In this document: positions 53,407-63,929 of the stretch, in pieces | Numbering within the stretch: position 1 is the first letter of the stretch | Layout of the letters: every line of letters starts with the position of its first letter | DNA from: Psychromonas sp. CNPT3 | Lineage (GTDB): Bacteria > Pseudomonadota > Gammaproteobacteria > Enterobacterales > Psychromonadaceae | NCBI RefSeq assembly: GCF_000153405.2 | Contig: NC_020802.1 | Location: forward strand, 1,693,883 to 1,757,882 | DNA length: 64,000 bases | Direction of reading: 5' to 3' | Notes under the pieces: model-generated | The model's input: only the letters and a program-made list of their open reading frames with translations | Told to the model about the DNA's origin: nothing | The model's database searches: none | Translations under genes and position numbers: made by a program

Positions 53407-55642
53407 GCTTCGTTAAGATCCAACATTGATGGATCTTATGATTGCGTTTAAAGTCTTCTGGGATAGAGCTTTTTGAAATATCTTTAATATAAAAGCCTAG
53501 CGCTTTGATAGCTTCCATATCAAGTTTAAAGTTACGTTTGTTATTAGAGAAAATGATCTCGCCTTCCGGGTTTAAACGCTCACTTGCCGACGTTAATAAA
53601 CTCACATGATCATCTTGTACATCAAACACGTCTTTCATGCGTTTAGAGTTAGAGAATGTCGGAGGATCAATAAAGATAAGATCATATGTCTCATGACTGT
53701 GTTGTAACCATTTAATACAGTCTTGCTGAATAAACTCATGCTTACCTTTTATATTATTTAGCGCAAAGTTCTTTTCGCCCCAAGCAATATAGGTATTTGA
53801 CATATCAATACTGGTGGTAGACTTAGCGCCACCTAATGCAGCGTGCACAGAAGCGGTTGCCGTATAGCAAAACAGATTTAAGAAATCTTTACCTTTTGCC
53901 ATTTTACCAATACGTAAACGTGTTGGGCGGTGATCTAAAAACAGCCCAGTGTCTAAGTAATCTTGTAAATTAACAATTAATTGCGCCTCACCTTCATGCA
54001 TGATCAAAGACTGCTTTTTAGAGTCCATTTTTTCATATTGTTTACGTCCTTTTTGACGTTCACGCACTTTAATAACCAGTTTATCATCTGCAAGGTTCAA
54101 CATATAACGCACCGTTGATACCACATCTAAGAAACGGCGACGTACTTTAGAGAGTTCAATCTCTTTTGGCGCGCGATATTCTTGAATAATAATATACTCA
54201 CCATAACGGTCGATAGCCACATTGTATTCAGGAAGATCCGCATCGTACATACGGTAACATTCAACATTTTCGCGTTTTGCCCACTTTTCTAATTTTTTCA
54301 AATTCTTAGTCAGTCGATTTGCGAAAGCTTCTGAGAAGATAGCGGGTTTGATTTGTTTTACTTCTTTATATACAAGTTCAGATTCACTCTCAACCCCCAT
54401 ATCCAAATCATCAGCATCTTTACCCATGGTCCACGGGTTAATTTTTCCAGAGGCTACTTTAGAAGCACTTGCCTTTGTCTCTTCTTGTGTTTCAGGGGTA
54501 CGTTTAACGGAGATGCGGTAATTTTTTAACACACACTCAAGCGGCCCATTAAAGAATCTAAAGCTTTTAGCCGCGCGCATACCCAGACAGCTTAAAAGCT
54601 CTGTGTCCATCGCAAACATGGCTAAATTCCAACCAGCAAACGCATCTTTAAAGTGATAGCCAAGCTCTGTGTATAGCGTTATCGTGTCACTAAATCCGCC
54701 TAAACGCTCACCGAATGGAGGGTTAGATACTAGCATACCCGTTTCTAACTCTTCAGGTGGTAACACTTTTCTAGCATCTTGCACTGTAAATTCGATTAAC
54801 TCACCAACGCCTGCTTGTTGTGCATTTTGCTTAGCAATACGGATCATCTCAGCGCTTAAATCAGAGCCATAAAATTTGTTTTCACAATCTTTGACCGCTC
54901 TTTTTGCATAGACTTGCGCCGATGTTTTTAACGTCTGCCAGCAAACTTCATCGTGTTTTTTCCACTTATCAAAACCCCAACGTGGGCGCATTGAACCGGG
55001 TGCTATATTAAGCGACATCATAGCAGCTTCAATCAACAACGTACCTGAGCCACACATAGGATCTAATAATGCTTCACCTTGCCAACCACTGCGTTTAATA
55101 ATGCCGGCTGCCAATGTTTCACGTAATGGCGCTTCACCTGCAATACTGCGGTAACCACGAATATGCAGAGGCGATCCTGATAAGTCGACATAAATACTGA
55201 CTTTATCTTTCCATAGACGGCCATTAAAACGGAGATCAGCATCACGTTTTTCAACATTTGGACGCGCATCACATTTAGTGCGGAAACGATCCACAATCGC
55301 ATCTTTAATTTTTAATGCACCAAATTGGGTATTACGGATCTCATCATTAGTGCCTGAAAAATCAATCGAAAAAGTATTCGTAACGTCAAAATGCTCTTCC
55401 CAATGTATATTACTTGCACCCAAATAAAGGTCCATCGCATCGATTACTTTAAATTCACTTAATTTAAGTAATACTTTCGATGCGAAGCGTGACCATAAAC
55501 ATACTTTATAGCCTTGCTCTAGTGAGCCATCAAAAGCTACACCGCCGTTGATTTGCTTGCTGTTTTCGATGCCCAACTCGAGTAATTCGGTCTCAAGTAG
55601 AGGCGCTAAACCTTTGGCGGTTGGTAAAAAATAACTGAACAT
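53399..55642 (-). CDS. rlmL: 23S rRNA methyltransferase RlmL (RlmKL)
   Basis: A bifunctional enzyme that makes m2G2445 and m7G2069 in 23S rRNA. The N-terminal THUMP domain precedes methylase one (LLDPMCGSGTLLIEAAMM; VSNPPFGERLGG). Methylase two is at the C-terminus (FLNLFCYTATASVHAALGGA; FIDPPTFSNSKRM). At 747 residues it is about 45 longer than E. coli RlmL. The extra length is an acidic insert between the two methylases (about 375-430). It is first in the rlmL-DUF836-uup-DUF3466 run. Confidence 0.95.
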   Translation of the reverse strand: MFSYFLPTAKGLAPLLETELLELGIENSKQINGGVAFDGSLEQGYKVCLWSRFASKVLLKLSEFKVIDAMDLYLGASNIHWEEHFDVTNTFSIDFSGTNDEIRNTQFGALKIKDAIVDRFRTKCDARPNVEKRDADLRFNGRLWKDKVSIYVDLSGSPLHIRGYRSIAGEAPLRETLAAGIIKRSGWQGEALLDPMCGSGTLLIEAAMMSLNIAPGSMRPRWGFDKWKKHDEVCWQTLKTSAQVYAKRAVKDCENKFYGSDLSAEMIRIAKQNAQQAGVGELIEFTVQDARKVLPPEELETGMLVSNPPFGERLGGFSDTITLYTELGYHFKDAFAGWNLAMFAMDTELLSCLGMRAAKSFRFFNGPLECVLKNYRISVKRTPETQEETKASASKVASGKINPWTMGKDADDLDMGVESESELVYKEVKQIKPAIFSEAFANRLTKNLKKLEKWAKRENVECYRMYDADLPEYNVAIDRYGEYIIIQEYRAPKEIELSKVRRRFLDVVSTVRYMLNLADDKLVIKVRERQKGRKQYEKMDSKKQSLIMHEGEAQLIVNLQDYLDTGLFLDHRPTRLRIGKMAKGKDFLNLFCYTATASVHAALGGAKSTTSIDMSNTYIAWGEKNFALNNIKGKHEFIQQDCIKWLQHSHETYDLIFIDPPTFSNSKRMKDVFDVQDDHVSLLTSASERLNPEGEIIFSNNKRNFKLDMEAIKALGFYIKDISKSSIPEDFKRNHKIHQCWILTKHA

Positions 55643-55907
55643 AATGACTCTCTAAAAATACGCTTAAAAATGAGCGCTATTATACGCACATCACCCAAGA
55701 ATGCGAAGCACAAAGAAAAAATACTCGGATCTCTTTTAATTTTTTCACTAAACACCCTCAAAATCGCGCACAAAAGGATGCCATCTTGTCTTTATGCGCT
55801 AAAGGTGGTCGTTTAATATTTATGCTTTTTTTGTTTAAAAACAGTTCACTTTTTCAAATAACCTTGATATGGTGAAGACAATCAAATTTAAAGAGATTTT
55901 TATAACC

Positions 55908-55958
55908 ATGAAAAATATTAACCTGAAAGCATTACACCACCATCATCATATGACGTGA
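55908..55958 (+). CDS. hisL: His operon leader peptide
   Basis: A 16-codon leader reads MKNIN then LKAL, five consecutive His codons (CAC CAC CAT CAT CAT, 55935-55949), Met, Thr and a stop. Ribosome stalling at the His codons when histidyl-tRNA is scarce should favour the antiterminator. AAAGAG lies upstream. The gene is far too short for routine gene calls. Confidence 0.93.
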   Translation: MKNINLKALHHHHHMT

Positions 55959-55975
55959 TCTTTCAGGATCTTGTT

Positions 55976-56053
55976 CTGGAAGAGTGTGATTCTTCCAGTG
56001 GTTATACATCTATCTAAAAAACCCCGGAAGGCATCCCTTCCGGGGTTTTTTTT
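55976..56053 (+). promoter_or_regulatory. His operon attenuator (antiterminator and terminator)
   Basis: A pause-type hairpin CTGGAAGA/TCTTCCAG lies at 55976-55998. The terminator stem AAAACCCCGGAAGG/CCTTCCGGGGTTTT (56018-56031 / 56036-56049) has a 4-nt loop and a T8 run. CTTCC of the first hairpin can instead pair with GGAAG of the terminator arm, giving the antiterminator. Confidence 0.9.
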
Positions 56054-56076
56054 AGCTTTAAATATAAGGAAAGACA

Positions 56077-56973
56077 ATGTCAGAACAACGCCTACGCATT
56101 GCCATACAAAAAAAAGGTCGCTTGAGTAATGAAACCGTCACTTTACTTAAAACCTGCGGCATTAAAATAAACTTAAATACACAATGTTTGATAGCGCACA
56201 GTGAAAACATGCCCATTGATATATTACGGGTACGTGATGATGACATCCCCGGACTTATCATGGATGGACTCGTAGATTTAGGCTTTATTGGTCAGAACGT
56301 CCTCGAAGAAGAAAGCATGGCCCGTCAATTAAACAATCAACCAATGCAACATAAAATACTGAAAAAACTCGCCTTTGGTGATTGCCGGTTTTCAATTGCG
56401 GTCGATAAAGACTTTGATTATCAAGGTGTAAAGTCGCTCACTAACCTACGTATTGCCAGCACCTATGTGCATATTTTAAAACGTTTTATGGCGCAAGAAA
56501 ACGTCCCTTATCGTGTTTGTATGTTAGCGGGTTCGGTCGAAGTTGCACCGCGAGCAGGCCTTGCCGATGCGATTTGCGACTTAGTCTCAACGGGGGCAAC
56601 GCTCGAGGCAAATGGCCTTAAAGAAGTCGAAGTGATTTATCGTTCAAGCGCGGTTTTAATTCAACGCAGTAAACCCTTATGCACGCAAAAACAATTGTTA
56701 GTCGATCGCATTTTAACGCGTATTGATGGCGTGCAGTCTGCCAGAGAGTCTAAATACATTATGCTTCACGCCCCAAAAGCAAATCTTGAAGCCATCAACG
56801 CCCTACTCCCGGGCTCAAAACAACCGACCATTATCGATTTAGCGGGCAATAGTAGCCATGTCGCCTTACATGTCGTCAGTAAAGAAAATATGTTTTGGGA
56901 AACCATGGAAGCTTTAAAAGCTTTAGGTGCAAGCTCAATATTAGTGCTACCGATTGAAAAGATGATGGAGTAA
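56077..56973 (+). CDS. hisG: ATP phosphoribosyltransferase HisG (long form)
   Basis: The first enzyme of histidine biosynthesis, joining ATP and PRPP, feedback-inhibited by histidine. Its 298 residues are the long, regulated form. The active-site start is [15 protein letters not shown], the PRPP loop region is [17 protein letters not shown], and the C-terminal ACT-like regulatory domain begins near residue 225. It is first after the attenuator, with AAGGAAAG before the ATG. Confidence 0.96.
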   Translation: MSEQRLRIAIQKKGRLSNETVTLLKTCGIKINLNTQCLIAHSENMPIDILRVRDDDIPGLIMDGLVDLGFIGQNVLEEESMARQLNNQPMQHKILKKLAFGDCRFSIAVDKDFDYQGVKSLTNLRIASTYVHILKRFMAQENVPYRVCMLAGSVEVAPRAGLADAICDLVSTGATLEANGLKEVEVIYRSSAVLIQRSKPLCTQKQLLVDRILTRIDGVQSARESKYIMLHAPKANLEAINALLPGSKQPTIIDLAGNSSHVALHVVSKENMFWETMEALKALGASSILVLPIEKMME

Positions 56974-56977
56974 TCAC

Positions 56978-58303
56978 ATGCAAAATAAAATGAAAATTGT
57001 GTGTTGGTCTGACTTAGATGAGCAAGCACAGCAAAAAATCATGCGACGCCCTGCACTTAATGATAACGCGCAACTTTGCAATGAGGTCAGCGCCATCATC
57101 GAAACCGTCCAAAAAGCCGGTGATAGCGCGTTAGTTAACTACAGCGCGCGCTTTGATAACTACGCATTAAAAAATATCAAAATAACGAAACAGGAGATAA
57201 ACCAAGCGCCACAACGTCTGAGCACTAATATAAAAGAGGCCATTCAAAGTGCCCACCAGCAAGTGTTAAAATTTCATCAAGCCCAACAAACACAGACTAT
57301 TCGTGTACAAACATTACCTGGGGTTATCTGTGAGATGCACACCCACGCCATTGAATCAGTCGGATTATATATCCCCGGTGGCAGTGCGCCCTTACCCTCG
57401 ACAGTGATCATGACCGCAACCCCTGCTCAAATTGCCGGCTGCACGCGCGTTGTTTTATGCTCTCCACCGCCGATTGCAGATGAAATTTTATATGCAGCTA
57501 TGCTTTGTGGCGTCGATGAAATTTACCGCGTGGGTGGCGCGCAGGCCATAGCAGCACTCGCTTATGGCACGTCATCAATCGCCCGCGTCGATAAAATATT
57601 TGGCCCCGGCAATGCTTATGTCACCGAAGCTAAACGCCAAGTAAACCATGATTTAGCGGGCGCGAGCATTGATATGCCAGCAGGCCCCTCAGAGGTACTT
57701 ATCATTGCCGATAAAGATGCCGATCCCACGTTTATTGCGGCCGACCTTTTATCACAAGCCGAGCATGGTCACGACTCACAAGTTATTTTACTCACTCCCA
57801 GTTTAGACATTGCGCAGCAAACATTAGCAGCCATTGACGCGCAACTTTTAAGCTTGCCGCGCCGTGCTATTGCAGAAAAAGCGCTGGCAAACAGCGTGTG
57901 TATTATTTGTGATGATATTGCCCAAGCGCTACAAATTTCTGAGCGCTACGCCCCTGAGCACTTAATAGTGCAATGCAATAATGCGCGCGATTTACTGCCC
58001 AAGCTTAAAAATGCAGGATCTATCTTTTTAGGTAAATGGACGCCAGAAGCAGTCGGCGATTATGCCAGTGGGACTAACCATGTGCTACCGACTTACGGGG
58101 CTGCGCGTACCTATTCAAGTTTAGGACTCGCTGATTTTGTAAGGCGTTTTAGCGTGCAACAGGTGACGCCTCAAGGATTACGCAATCTCGCCCCCACTGT
58201 TACCTGCCTTGCAAGCGCTGAGGGTTTAGATGCCCATAGGCGCGCGGTGACTATTCGTCTTGATAAATTATCCGCCAAAGGAGAATTTGATGAAAAGGAT
58301 TAA
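56978..58303 (+). CDS. hisD: Histidinol dehydrogenase
   Basis: Catalyses the last two oxidations, histidinol to histidine, with NAD and zinc. Family segments are GLYIPGGSAPLPSTVIMTA (a 19-residue stretch), KIFGPGNAYVTEAKR, the AEHGHDSQVIL zinc/base region and RYAPEHLIVQ. Its length of 441 is slightly over E. coli's. It begins 4 bp after hisG, and its 3' end overlaps hisC by 14 bp. Confidence 0.96.
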   Translation: MQNKMKIVCWSDLDEQAQQKIMRRPALNDNAQLCNEVSAIIETVQKAGDSALVNYSARFDNYALKNIKITKQEINQAPQRLSTNIKEAIQSAHQQVLKFHQAQQTQTIRVQTLPGVICEMHTHAIESVGLYIPGGSAPLPSTVIMTATPAQIAGCTRVVLCSPPPIADEILYAAMLCGVDEIYRVGGAQAIAALAYGTSSIARVDKIFGPGNAYVTEAKRQVNHDLAGASIDMPAGPSEVLIIADKDADPTFIAADLLSQAEHGHDSQVILLTPSLDIAQQTLAAIDAQLLSLPRRAIAEKALANSVCIICDDIAQALQISERYAPEHLIVQCNNARDLLPKLKNAGSIFLGKWTPEAVGDYASGTNHVLPTYGAARTYSSLGLADFVRRFSVQQVTPQGLRNLAPTVTCLASAEGLDAHRRAVTIRLDKLSAKGEFDEKD

Positions 58304-59387
58304 TGCGAGCAATTCGAGCAATTCAATCAATGATTTAGCTCGCCAAAATATACAAACGCTAACGCCTTACCTTAGCGCAAGGCGCATTGGGGGTCAGGGT
58401 GATATTTGGCTTAATGCAAATGAGGCGCCCGATTGTAGCGCGTATCAATTAGATACCGATGCGTTGAATCGTTACCCAGAGTGTCAGCCACAAGCATTGA
58501 TCCAAGCCTACGCACAATATGCACAAGTACAAAGCGCTCAAGTGCTTTGCACGCGGGGCGCTGATGAAGGTATTGAGTTATTAGTGCGCGCCTTTTGTGA
58601 GCCCAAACAAGACAGTATTCTCATTTGTCCACCCACTTATGCGATGTATGCTATTAGCGCACAGACCGCCGGCGTTGGCGTCGTTGAAGTGCCTCTCGAT
58701 GCCGGTTTTAATGTCGATTATCAAGCCGTTTCAAGCGCGATAAATAATCCAAGCAACAACATAAAACTGGTGTTTTTATGTGCACCGAATAACCCTTGTG
58801 CAAATATGCTTGATAAAACCCAATTAATTAAACTCTTACGTAGCGCAAAAAATAAAGCGTTGATTGTTGTTGATGAAGCCTATATCGAATTTTGCAACAC
58901 ACACTCTCACACCGATTTAATTGATGAACATGAAAACTTAGTTCTCCTGCGCACCCTGTCAAAAGCTTTTGCACTGGCGGCTATCCGTTGTGGCTTTAGT
59001 CTCAGCCAACAAAGCGTTATTCGCGTCTTAGAAAAAGTGATTGCGCCTTACCCCATTGCATCGCCCGTCGCGCAAATTGCAGAGCAAGCCTTATCGGCTA
59101 AGGGTTTAAAAATCATGCGCGCCCGCGTAACCACGCTAAATAAAAACAGAGAGATATTGCATAGCGCACTACAAACACTGCCTTGCGTTGCTGGCGTCTT
59201 TGATGGCACCGCTAATTTTTTATTAGTGCGTTTTAATGATAGCGAAAAAGTATTTAACGCCTTTAGTAAAGCCGGCATCATTATGCGCGACTTTTCTAAT
59301 AAAGCGCGCTTACACAACTGTATTCGCATCAGTATTGGCTCAATATCTGAAATAACGACCTGTATTGCACTTTTAAAAACACTTTAG
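58290..59387 (+). CDS. hisC: Histidinol-phosphate aminotransferase
   Basis: A PLP enzyme converting imidazole-acetol phosphate to histidinol phosphate. The PLP lysine is in LRTLSKAFALAAIRCG, and NEAPD and APNNPCANML are conserved. I start at the ATG at 58290, with AAAGGAG at ideal spacing inside the end of hisD, giving 365 residues. The open frame runs 10 codons upstream from a TTG. Overlap with hisD implies coupled translation. Confidence 0.95.
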   Translation: MKRINASNSSNSINDLARQNIQTLTPYLSARRIGGQGDIWLNANEAPDCSAYQLDTDALNRYPECQPQALIQAYAQYAQVQSAQVLCTRGADEGIELLVRAFCEPKQDSILICPPTYAMYAISAQTAGVGVVEVPLDAGFNVDYQAVSSAINNPSNNIKLVFLCAPNNPCANMLDKTQLIKLLRSAKNKALIVVDEAYIEFCNTHSHTDLIDEHENLVLLRTLSKAFALAAIRCGFSLSQQSVIRVLEKVIAPYPIASPVAQIAEQALSAKGLKIMRARVTTLNKNREILHSALQTLPCVAGVFDGTANFLLVRFNDSEKVFNAFSKAGIIMRDFSNKARLHNCIRISIGSISEITTCIALLKTL

Positions 59388-59396
59388 GAGCATCAA

Positions 59397-60467
59397 ATGT
59401 ATAAACAAAAATTCCTTTTTATTGACAGAGATGGCACCTTAATTGATGAGCCAAGCACCGATAAACAAGTAGACTCGTTAGATAAGCTCGTGTTTGAAGA
59501 TGCGGTTATACCCAGCTTATTAAGCTTACAAAAAGCCGGTTTTATTTTAGTCATTGTTTCAAATCAAGATGGCCTTGGCTCAAGCCGTTATCCGCAAGCC
59601 GATTTTGATATTGCGCAAAATAAAATGCTACAACTGTTTAGCTCACAAGGTGTTAATTTTGAAGCCACTTTAATTTGCCCTCATTTACCTAGCGCACAAT
59701 GTGCGTGTCGTAAACCACACCTTGGCTTAGTATCTGACTATTTGAAATCTGGACGTATCGACTTTGCCAACTCTTATGTCATTGGCGATCGCGCTACCGA
59801 TATTGAGCTTGGCCAAAATATGGGGCTCAATAGTATTCTTTATCATAAAACAAATTTTCCTTGGCAATCTATTGTAAAACAACTGAGCAAACGCTCGCGC
59901 AGTGCATGCGTTATTAGGCGCACTAAAGAAACTGACATTCGCGTTTATGTTGATTTAGAGAGTCGTGATGAAAATAACATTGATACTGGGATTGGTTTTT
60001 TTGACCATATGCTGGATCAAATCGCCACACATGCAGGTTTTGAGCTGCAAGTAAAAGTAAGTGGTGATCTGCACATTGATGATCATCACAGCATTGAAGA
60101 TACGGCGCTTGCATTAGGTGAAGCCTTAAATGAAGCATTAGGTGATAAATGCGGTATTGGCCGATTTGGTTTTGTTCTACCGATGGATGAAACGCAGGCC
60201 AGTTGCTCTTTGGACTTATCTGGCAGGCCTTATCTTAAATTTAAAGCGGATTTTCGCAGTGCACAGGTCGGCACTATGGGCACCGAAATGGTGGAGCATT
60301 TTTTCTACTCGTTAAGTCAAAGCATGCGTGCAACCCTGCATCTTGACGTCATTGATGGCAATACACACCACATGGTTGAAGCCTTATTTAAAACATTTGG
60401 GCGCACGCTTCGCCAATGTATTACCATCATTGATGACACATTACCCTCAAGTAAGGGGATTTTATGA
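59397..60467 (+). CDS. hisB: Bifunctional histidinol-phosphatase / imidazoleglycerol-phosphate dehydratase
   Basis: The N-terminal HAD phosphatase ([13 protein letters not shown]; zinc cysteines in [14 protein letters not shown]) is fused to the IGPD dehydratase ([34 protein letters not shown]). The 356 residues match the fused gammaproteobacterial form. It starts 9 bp after hisC and overlaps hisH by 4 bp. Confidence 0.97.
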   Translation: MYKQKFLFIDRDGTLIDEPSTDKQVDSLDKLVFEDAVIPSLLSLQKAGFILVIVSNQDGLGSSRYPQADFDIAQNKMLQLFSSQGVNFEATLICPHLPSAQCACRKPHLGLVSDYLKSGRIDFANSYVIGDRATDIELGQNMGLNSILYHKTNFPWQSIVKQLSKRSRSACVIRRTKETDIRVYVDLESRDENNIDTGIGFFDHMLDQIATHAGFELQVKVSGDLHIDDHHSIEDTALALGEALNEALGDKCGIGRFGFVLPMDETQASCSLDLSGRPYLKFKADFRSAQVGTMGTEMVEHFFYSLSQSMRATLHLDVIDGNTHHMVEALFKTFGRTLRQCITIIDDTLPSSKGIL

Positions 60468-61063
60468 TCGTTATTATCGATACCGGATGCGCCAATATTT
60501 CCTCCTTAAAGTTTGCGATTGAACGCTTAGGTTACGCGCCACAAATAAGCAACGATCCCAATATATTAAAGCAAGCTGATAAGCTTTTCCTACCCGGTGT
60601 GGGCAGTGCCAGTGAGATCATGAAAAATTTAAAGCAATTAAATTTAATTGAACCCATTAAAGCGCTTACCCAGCCACTTCTTGGGATCTGCTTAGGCATG
60701 CAAGTTTTAATGCAAAGCTCAGAAGAAAGTAACAACGCGCAAAGCTTAGTAAAAACCTTAGGCATCATTAAGGGCCATGTTAAAAAAATGCAGGTTGCCC
60801 CCTTACGATCCCCTCATATGGGGTGGAATACGCTCAGCGATACAACCAATAATGCATTGTTTAAAGATATCCCCGCAGAGAGTTACTTTTATTTTGTGCA
60901 CAGTTATGCACTACCTAGCAATATATGTGGCATTGCAGATTGCCACTATGGCGCGCCTTTTAGTGCAGCCATACAACAGGATAATTTTTATGGCGTGCAG
61001 TTTCACCCGGAGCGTTCGGCATCGGTCGGCGCCCAATTAATCAAAAACTTTTTGGAGCTTTAA
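60464..61063 (+). CDS. hisH: Imidazole glycerol phosphate synthase glutaminase subunit HisH
   Basis: A class I glutamine amidotransferase that feeds ammonia to HisF. The nucleophile Cys is in [12 protein letters not shown], and the His-Glu pair is in [12 protein letters not shown]. Length is 199 residues. Its start overlaps the hisB stop (ATGA). Confidence 0.96.
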   Translation: MIVIIDTGCANISSLKFAIERLGYAPQISNDPNILKQADKLFLPGVGSASEIMKNLKQLNLIEPIKALTQPLLGICLGMQVLMQSSEESNNAQSLVKTLGIIKGHVKKMQVAPLRSPHMGWNTLSDTTNNALFKDIPAESYFYFVHSYALPSNICGIADCHYGAPFSAAIQQDNFYGVQFHPERSASVGAQLIKNFLEL

Positions 61064-61064
61064 A

Positions 61065-61793
61065 ATGATCATTCCTGCATTAGATTTAATCGGTGGCCAA
61101 GTGGTGCGCTTATATCAAGGCGATTACGCACAAAAAAAAGTGTACAGCGACGCCCCGCAACAGCTCTTTGATGACTATCAACGCCAAGGCGCTACTTGGT
61201 TACACCTTGTTGATCTTGACGGTGCTAAAGACAGTAAAAACAGGCAACTCAAATGCATCAAGGATCTTATCAAAAACACCACGGCAAACATTCAGATTGG
61301 GGGTGGAGTGCGCACCCAAAAAGATGTTCAAAGCCTTTTAGACGCGGGAGCTGCGCGCGTTGTTATTGGCTCAATTGCGGTAAAAGAGCCTCTATTAGTC
61401 GCGACGTGGTTACAATTATATGGGCCTGAAAAAATAGTGTTAGCCCTTGATATTAATATTGATAAACAGGGCAATAAAAAAGTGGCTATTCAAGGCTGGC
61501 AGCAGCAAAGTCAGCAAAGCATTGCCTCTTTACTCGATATTTATCTACCACTGGGATTACGCCATGTTTTATGTACCGATATTTCAAAAGATGGCACCTT
61601 AAAGGGCTCAAACATTTCACTCTACCAAGAACTTAGCCTTGCTTACCCGCAGATACAATGGCAAGCCTCTGGTGGTATTGGGGATTTAGACGATATTAGC
61701 GCGGTGGCAAACTCTGGCGCGACGGCGGTGATCATTGGGCGCGCCCTACTTGAAAATAAATTTAATGTGAGTGAGGCAATGCAATGTTGGTAA
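61065..61793 (+). CDS. hisA: Phosphoribosylformimino-AICAR-P isomerase HisA
   Basis: A (beta/alpha)8 isomerase opening the ProFAR ring. The catalytic Asp is in [14 protein letters not shown], and phosphate loops are in IQIGGGVRT and [11 protein letters not shown]. Length is 242 residues. It starts 1 bp after hisH. Unlike E. coli, hisF does not overlap it; an 85-bp gap follows. Confidence 0.96.
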   Translation: MIIPALDLIGGQVVRLYQGDYAQKKVYSDAPQQLFDDYQRQGATWLHLVDLDGAKDSKNRQLKCIKDLIKNTTANIQIGGGVRTQKDVQSLLDAGAARVVIGSIAVKEPLLVATWLQLYGPEKIVLALDINIDKQGNKKVAIQGWQQQSQQSIASLLDIYLPLGLRHVLCTDISKDGTLKGSNISLYQELSLAYPQIQWQASGGIGDLDDISAVANSGATAVIIGRALLENKFNVSEAMQCW

Positions 61794-61878
61794 AAAATGT
61801 ATTACTCATAAATGCATGGCTCATAAATACGGGCTTCAAAAACACAATGCTGATAAGCGTAAAAAAGAAGGTGACGAT

Positions 61879-62652
61879 ATGCTAGCCAAAAGAATTATAC
61901 CTTGTTTAGATGTCCGTGATGGCTTAGTCGTCAAAGGCGTACAGTTTCGCGATCATAAAGTCGTCGGAGATATTGTGCAACTTGCGAAACGTTACGCAGA
62001 GCAAGGCGCCGATGAACTGGTTTTTTATGACATCAGCGCCAGCGTAGAGGGGCGCGTTGTCGATAAAAGCTGGGTAAGCCGCGTTGCACAGGTGATTGAT
62101 ATTCCTTTTTGTGTGGCGGGCGGGATAAAGAGTATTGAAGATGCGCAGCAAATTTTAAAATTTGGCGCGGATAAAATATCGATTAACAGCCCCGCACTAA
62201 GCAACCCTAATTTGATAAATCAGCTCAGTGAACGATTTGGCGTGCAGTGCATTGTCATTGGTATTGACTCTTTTTTTAACGCAGCAACGGGTGAGTATCA
62301 AGTTAAGCAATTTACTGGCAAAGAAAAAAGTAGTCGCACCACAACGTGGAATACCTTTGACTGGATAGACGCAGTGCAAGCGCGCGGCGCGGGTGAGATT
62401 GTACTCAATGTGATGAATAACGATGGCGTGCGCAGTGGTTACGATATACAACAATTAAGCAAAGCCCGTCAAATCTGTGATGTGCCATTGATAGCTTCTG
62501 GTGGCGCAGGGGAAATGTCGCATTTTCGCGATGTATTTCAACTCTCCGATGTCGACGGCGCATTAGCTGCTAGCGTTTTCCATCAACAAAGTATTCATAT
62601 TGGCGACTTAAAAACATACCTTAAAACACAACAAATAGAGATCCGATCATGA
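61879..62652 (+). CDS. hisF: Imidazole glycerol phosphate synthase cyclase subunit HisF
   Basis: The cyclase partner of HisH that forms IGP and AICAR. The start [17 protein letters not shown] holds the catalytic Asp11-type residue; the second Asp is in VIGIDSFFN. Phosphate loops GGIKS and ASGGAGE are intact. I choose the ATG at 61879, with AAGGTG before it, giving 257 residues, the family length. The frame is open 36 codons upstream from a GTG inside hisA, but those residues are not HisF-like. Confidence 0.95.
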   Translation: MLAKRIIPCLDVRDGLVVKGVQFRDHKVVGDIVQLAKRYAEQGADELVFYDISASVEGRVVDKSWVSRVAQVIDIPFCVAGGIKSIEDAQQILKFGADKISINSPALSNPNLINQLSERFGVQCIVIGIDSFFNAATGEYQVKQFTGKEKSSRTTTWNTFDWIDAVQARGAGEIVLNVMNNDGVRSGYDIQQLSKARQICDVPLIASGGAGEMSHFRDVFQLSDVDGALAASVFHQQSIHIGDLKTYLKTQQIEIRS

Positions 62653-63290
62653 CTGATAAATTAATGGATGAACAACAACTTAATGCGCTCGACTGGAAAA
62701 AAGTAAATGATTTGATGCCCGTTATTGTGCAGCACTGTGATTCAGGAAAAGTGCTGATGCTCGGTTATGTCAACAAAGCGGCATTAGCAAGCACACTAAG
62801 CACCGGTAAAATGACATTTTTTAGCCGCACCAAAGCGCGTTTATGGTGTAAAGGTGAGCAGTCTGGGCATTTTTTAAATGTAAAAGAGATCAGTAGTGAC
62901 TGCGATAACGACACCTTACTTGCGATTGTTGAGCCGATGGGCCCAACCTGCCATTTAAACACCGAGAGCTGTTTTAAAAACAACTTGCAGCCCACAGTAA
63001 GTTTTCTGACTGATTTAGAAAATATAATTGCGAGCCGTAAAAATTGCGATCCAAGCAGTAGCTATAGCGCGCAGTTGTTTGCGCAAGGCACGAAACGTAT
63101 TGCCCAGAAAGTCGGCGAAGAAGGCGTTGAAGTTGCGCTGGCTGCCATGGCCAAAGATACACGGGAGCTGACCTGCGAAAGTGCCGATCTTATTTACCAT
63201 CTTCTTGTTTTATTACAAAATGAAGGGTTAAACCTACGCGACATTACAACCGAGCTTACACGCCGCCATCAATTACAAAATAAAGCATAA
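62649..63290 (+). CDS. hisI: Bifunctional phosphoribosyl-AMP cyclohydrolase / phosphoribosyl-ATP pyrophosphatase
   Basis: The HisI domain ([36 protein letters not shown]; cysteine ligand in SDCDNDTLL) is followed by the HisE pyrophosphatase ([19 protein letters not shown]). Length is 213 residues. It overlaps the hisF stop by 4 bp and is the last gene of the operon. Confidence 0.96.
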   Translation: MTDKLMDEQQLNALDWKKVNDLMPVIVQHCDSGKVLMLGYVNKAALASTLSTGKMTFFSRTKARLWCKGEQSGHFLNVKEISSDCDNDTLLAIVEPMGPTCHLNTESCFKNNLQPTVSFLTDLENIIASRKNCDPSSSYSAQLFAQGTKRIAQKVGEEGVEVALAAMAKDTRELTCESADLIYHLLVLLQNEGLNLRDITTELTRRHQLQNKA

Positions 63291-63303
63291 GGCATAAAAA
63301 AAC

Positions 63304-63331
63304 CCCTAATGAGTGTTCTTACTCTTTAGGG
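63304..63331. terminator. Terminator after the his operon
   Basis: Stem CCCTAATGAGT/ACTCTTTAGGG with one T-T mismatch and a 6-nt loop, between hisI and a convergent gene. An A-run lies before it and ATTTT after it. Confidence 0.7.
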
Positions 63332-63368
63332 ATTTTCAAAAATTACTTTAAAGCACTTTTAAAACTTT

Positions 63369-63929
63369 TTATATGCGTTTTAATGTACTTTCATCGGTAT
63401 GTTCGAACGCTTTTCCATAGATATCTAATGACATGGTTTGCGTATATGACAAAGTATCAGCTTGTAATATCAACTGTTGCACATAATGTGTCATTTTCGC
63501 ATTTTTCAGCATAAACGGTGATTGGATAACTTGCCAATCGCCTTTTTCGATACTTGCTTGCACATCAAAAACCAAGCTATCTGTCTTTGATGTGTCAACG
63601 CGCCCGCCTGCTAACACGCAAATGCCACGCGGAATAATTAAAGAGTGCATCACCGAATTGTCTGACGCATCAAACATCCAATATCCTGTTTCACGGTGAA
63701 TAATTTTATTATTGCTAATACGCTGCACTTGTTGCATATAATGCACTGCACTTAAACATTGGCTTTCTGCATTGCTAACATCACCGGCTGGCGTAAAGGT
63801 GATCGTTTCATAATATAGATTCGTTTCTATGCCATCGGGCTCCGGCGCAATATCAGTGCCTTTTTTACCCTGCCACTGCCCAATTAAGCCGGCCAAAGGG
63901 CCATAATTCACACTGTCATCTTTACTCAT
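63369..63929 (-). CDS. Nitrobindin-like heme-binding beta-barrel protein (DUF1794/THAP4 type)
   Basis: A 186-residue cytoplasmic protein with the fatty-acid-binding-like barrel of the nitrobindin family. The opening motif PLAGLIGQWQGKKGTDIAP resembles the family GxWxGxG signature, and ETGYWMFDASDNSVMHSLIIPRG is characteristic. Members bind heme or lipophilic ligands; the role here is unknown. I start at the ATG at 63929 (MSKDDSVN), with GAGG at good spacing, rather than six codons upstream. The 53 bp beyond its upstream flank, to the end of the window, show nothing. Confidence 0.78.
   Translation of the reverse strand: MSKDDSVNYGPLAGLIGQWQGKKGTDIAPEPDGIETNLYYETITFTPAGDVSNAESQCLSAVHYMQQVQRISNNKIIHRETGYWMFDASDNSVMHSLIIPRGICVLAGGRVDTSKTDSLVFDVQASIEKGDWQVIQSPFMLKNAKMTHYVQQLILQADTLSYTQTMSLDIYGKAFEHTDESTLKRI

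Noticed and set aside
61771-61878. N-terminal extension of HisF from a GTG
   Set aside because: HisF proteins begin at the [11 protein letters not shown] segment; the extra residues are not family-like and a ribosome site precedes the ATG at 61879.
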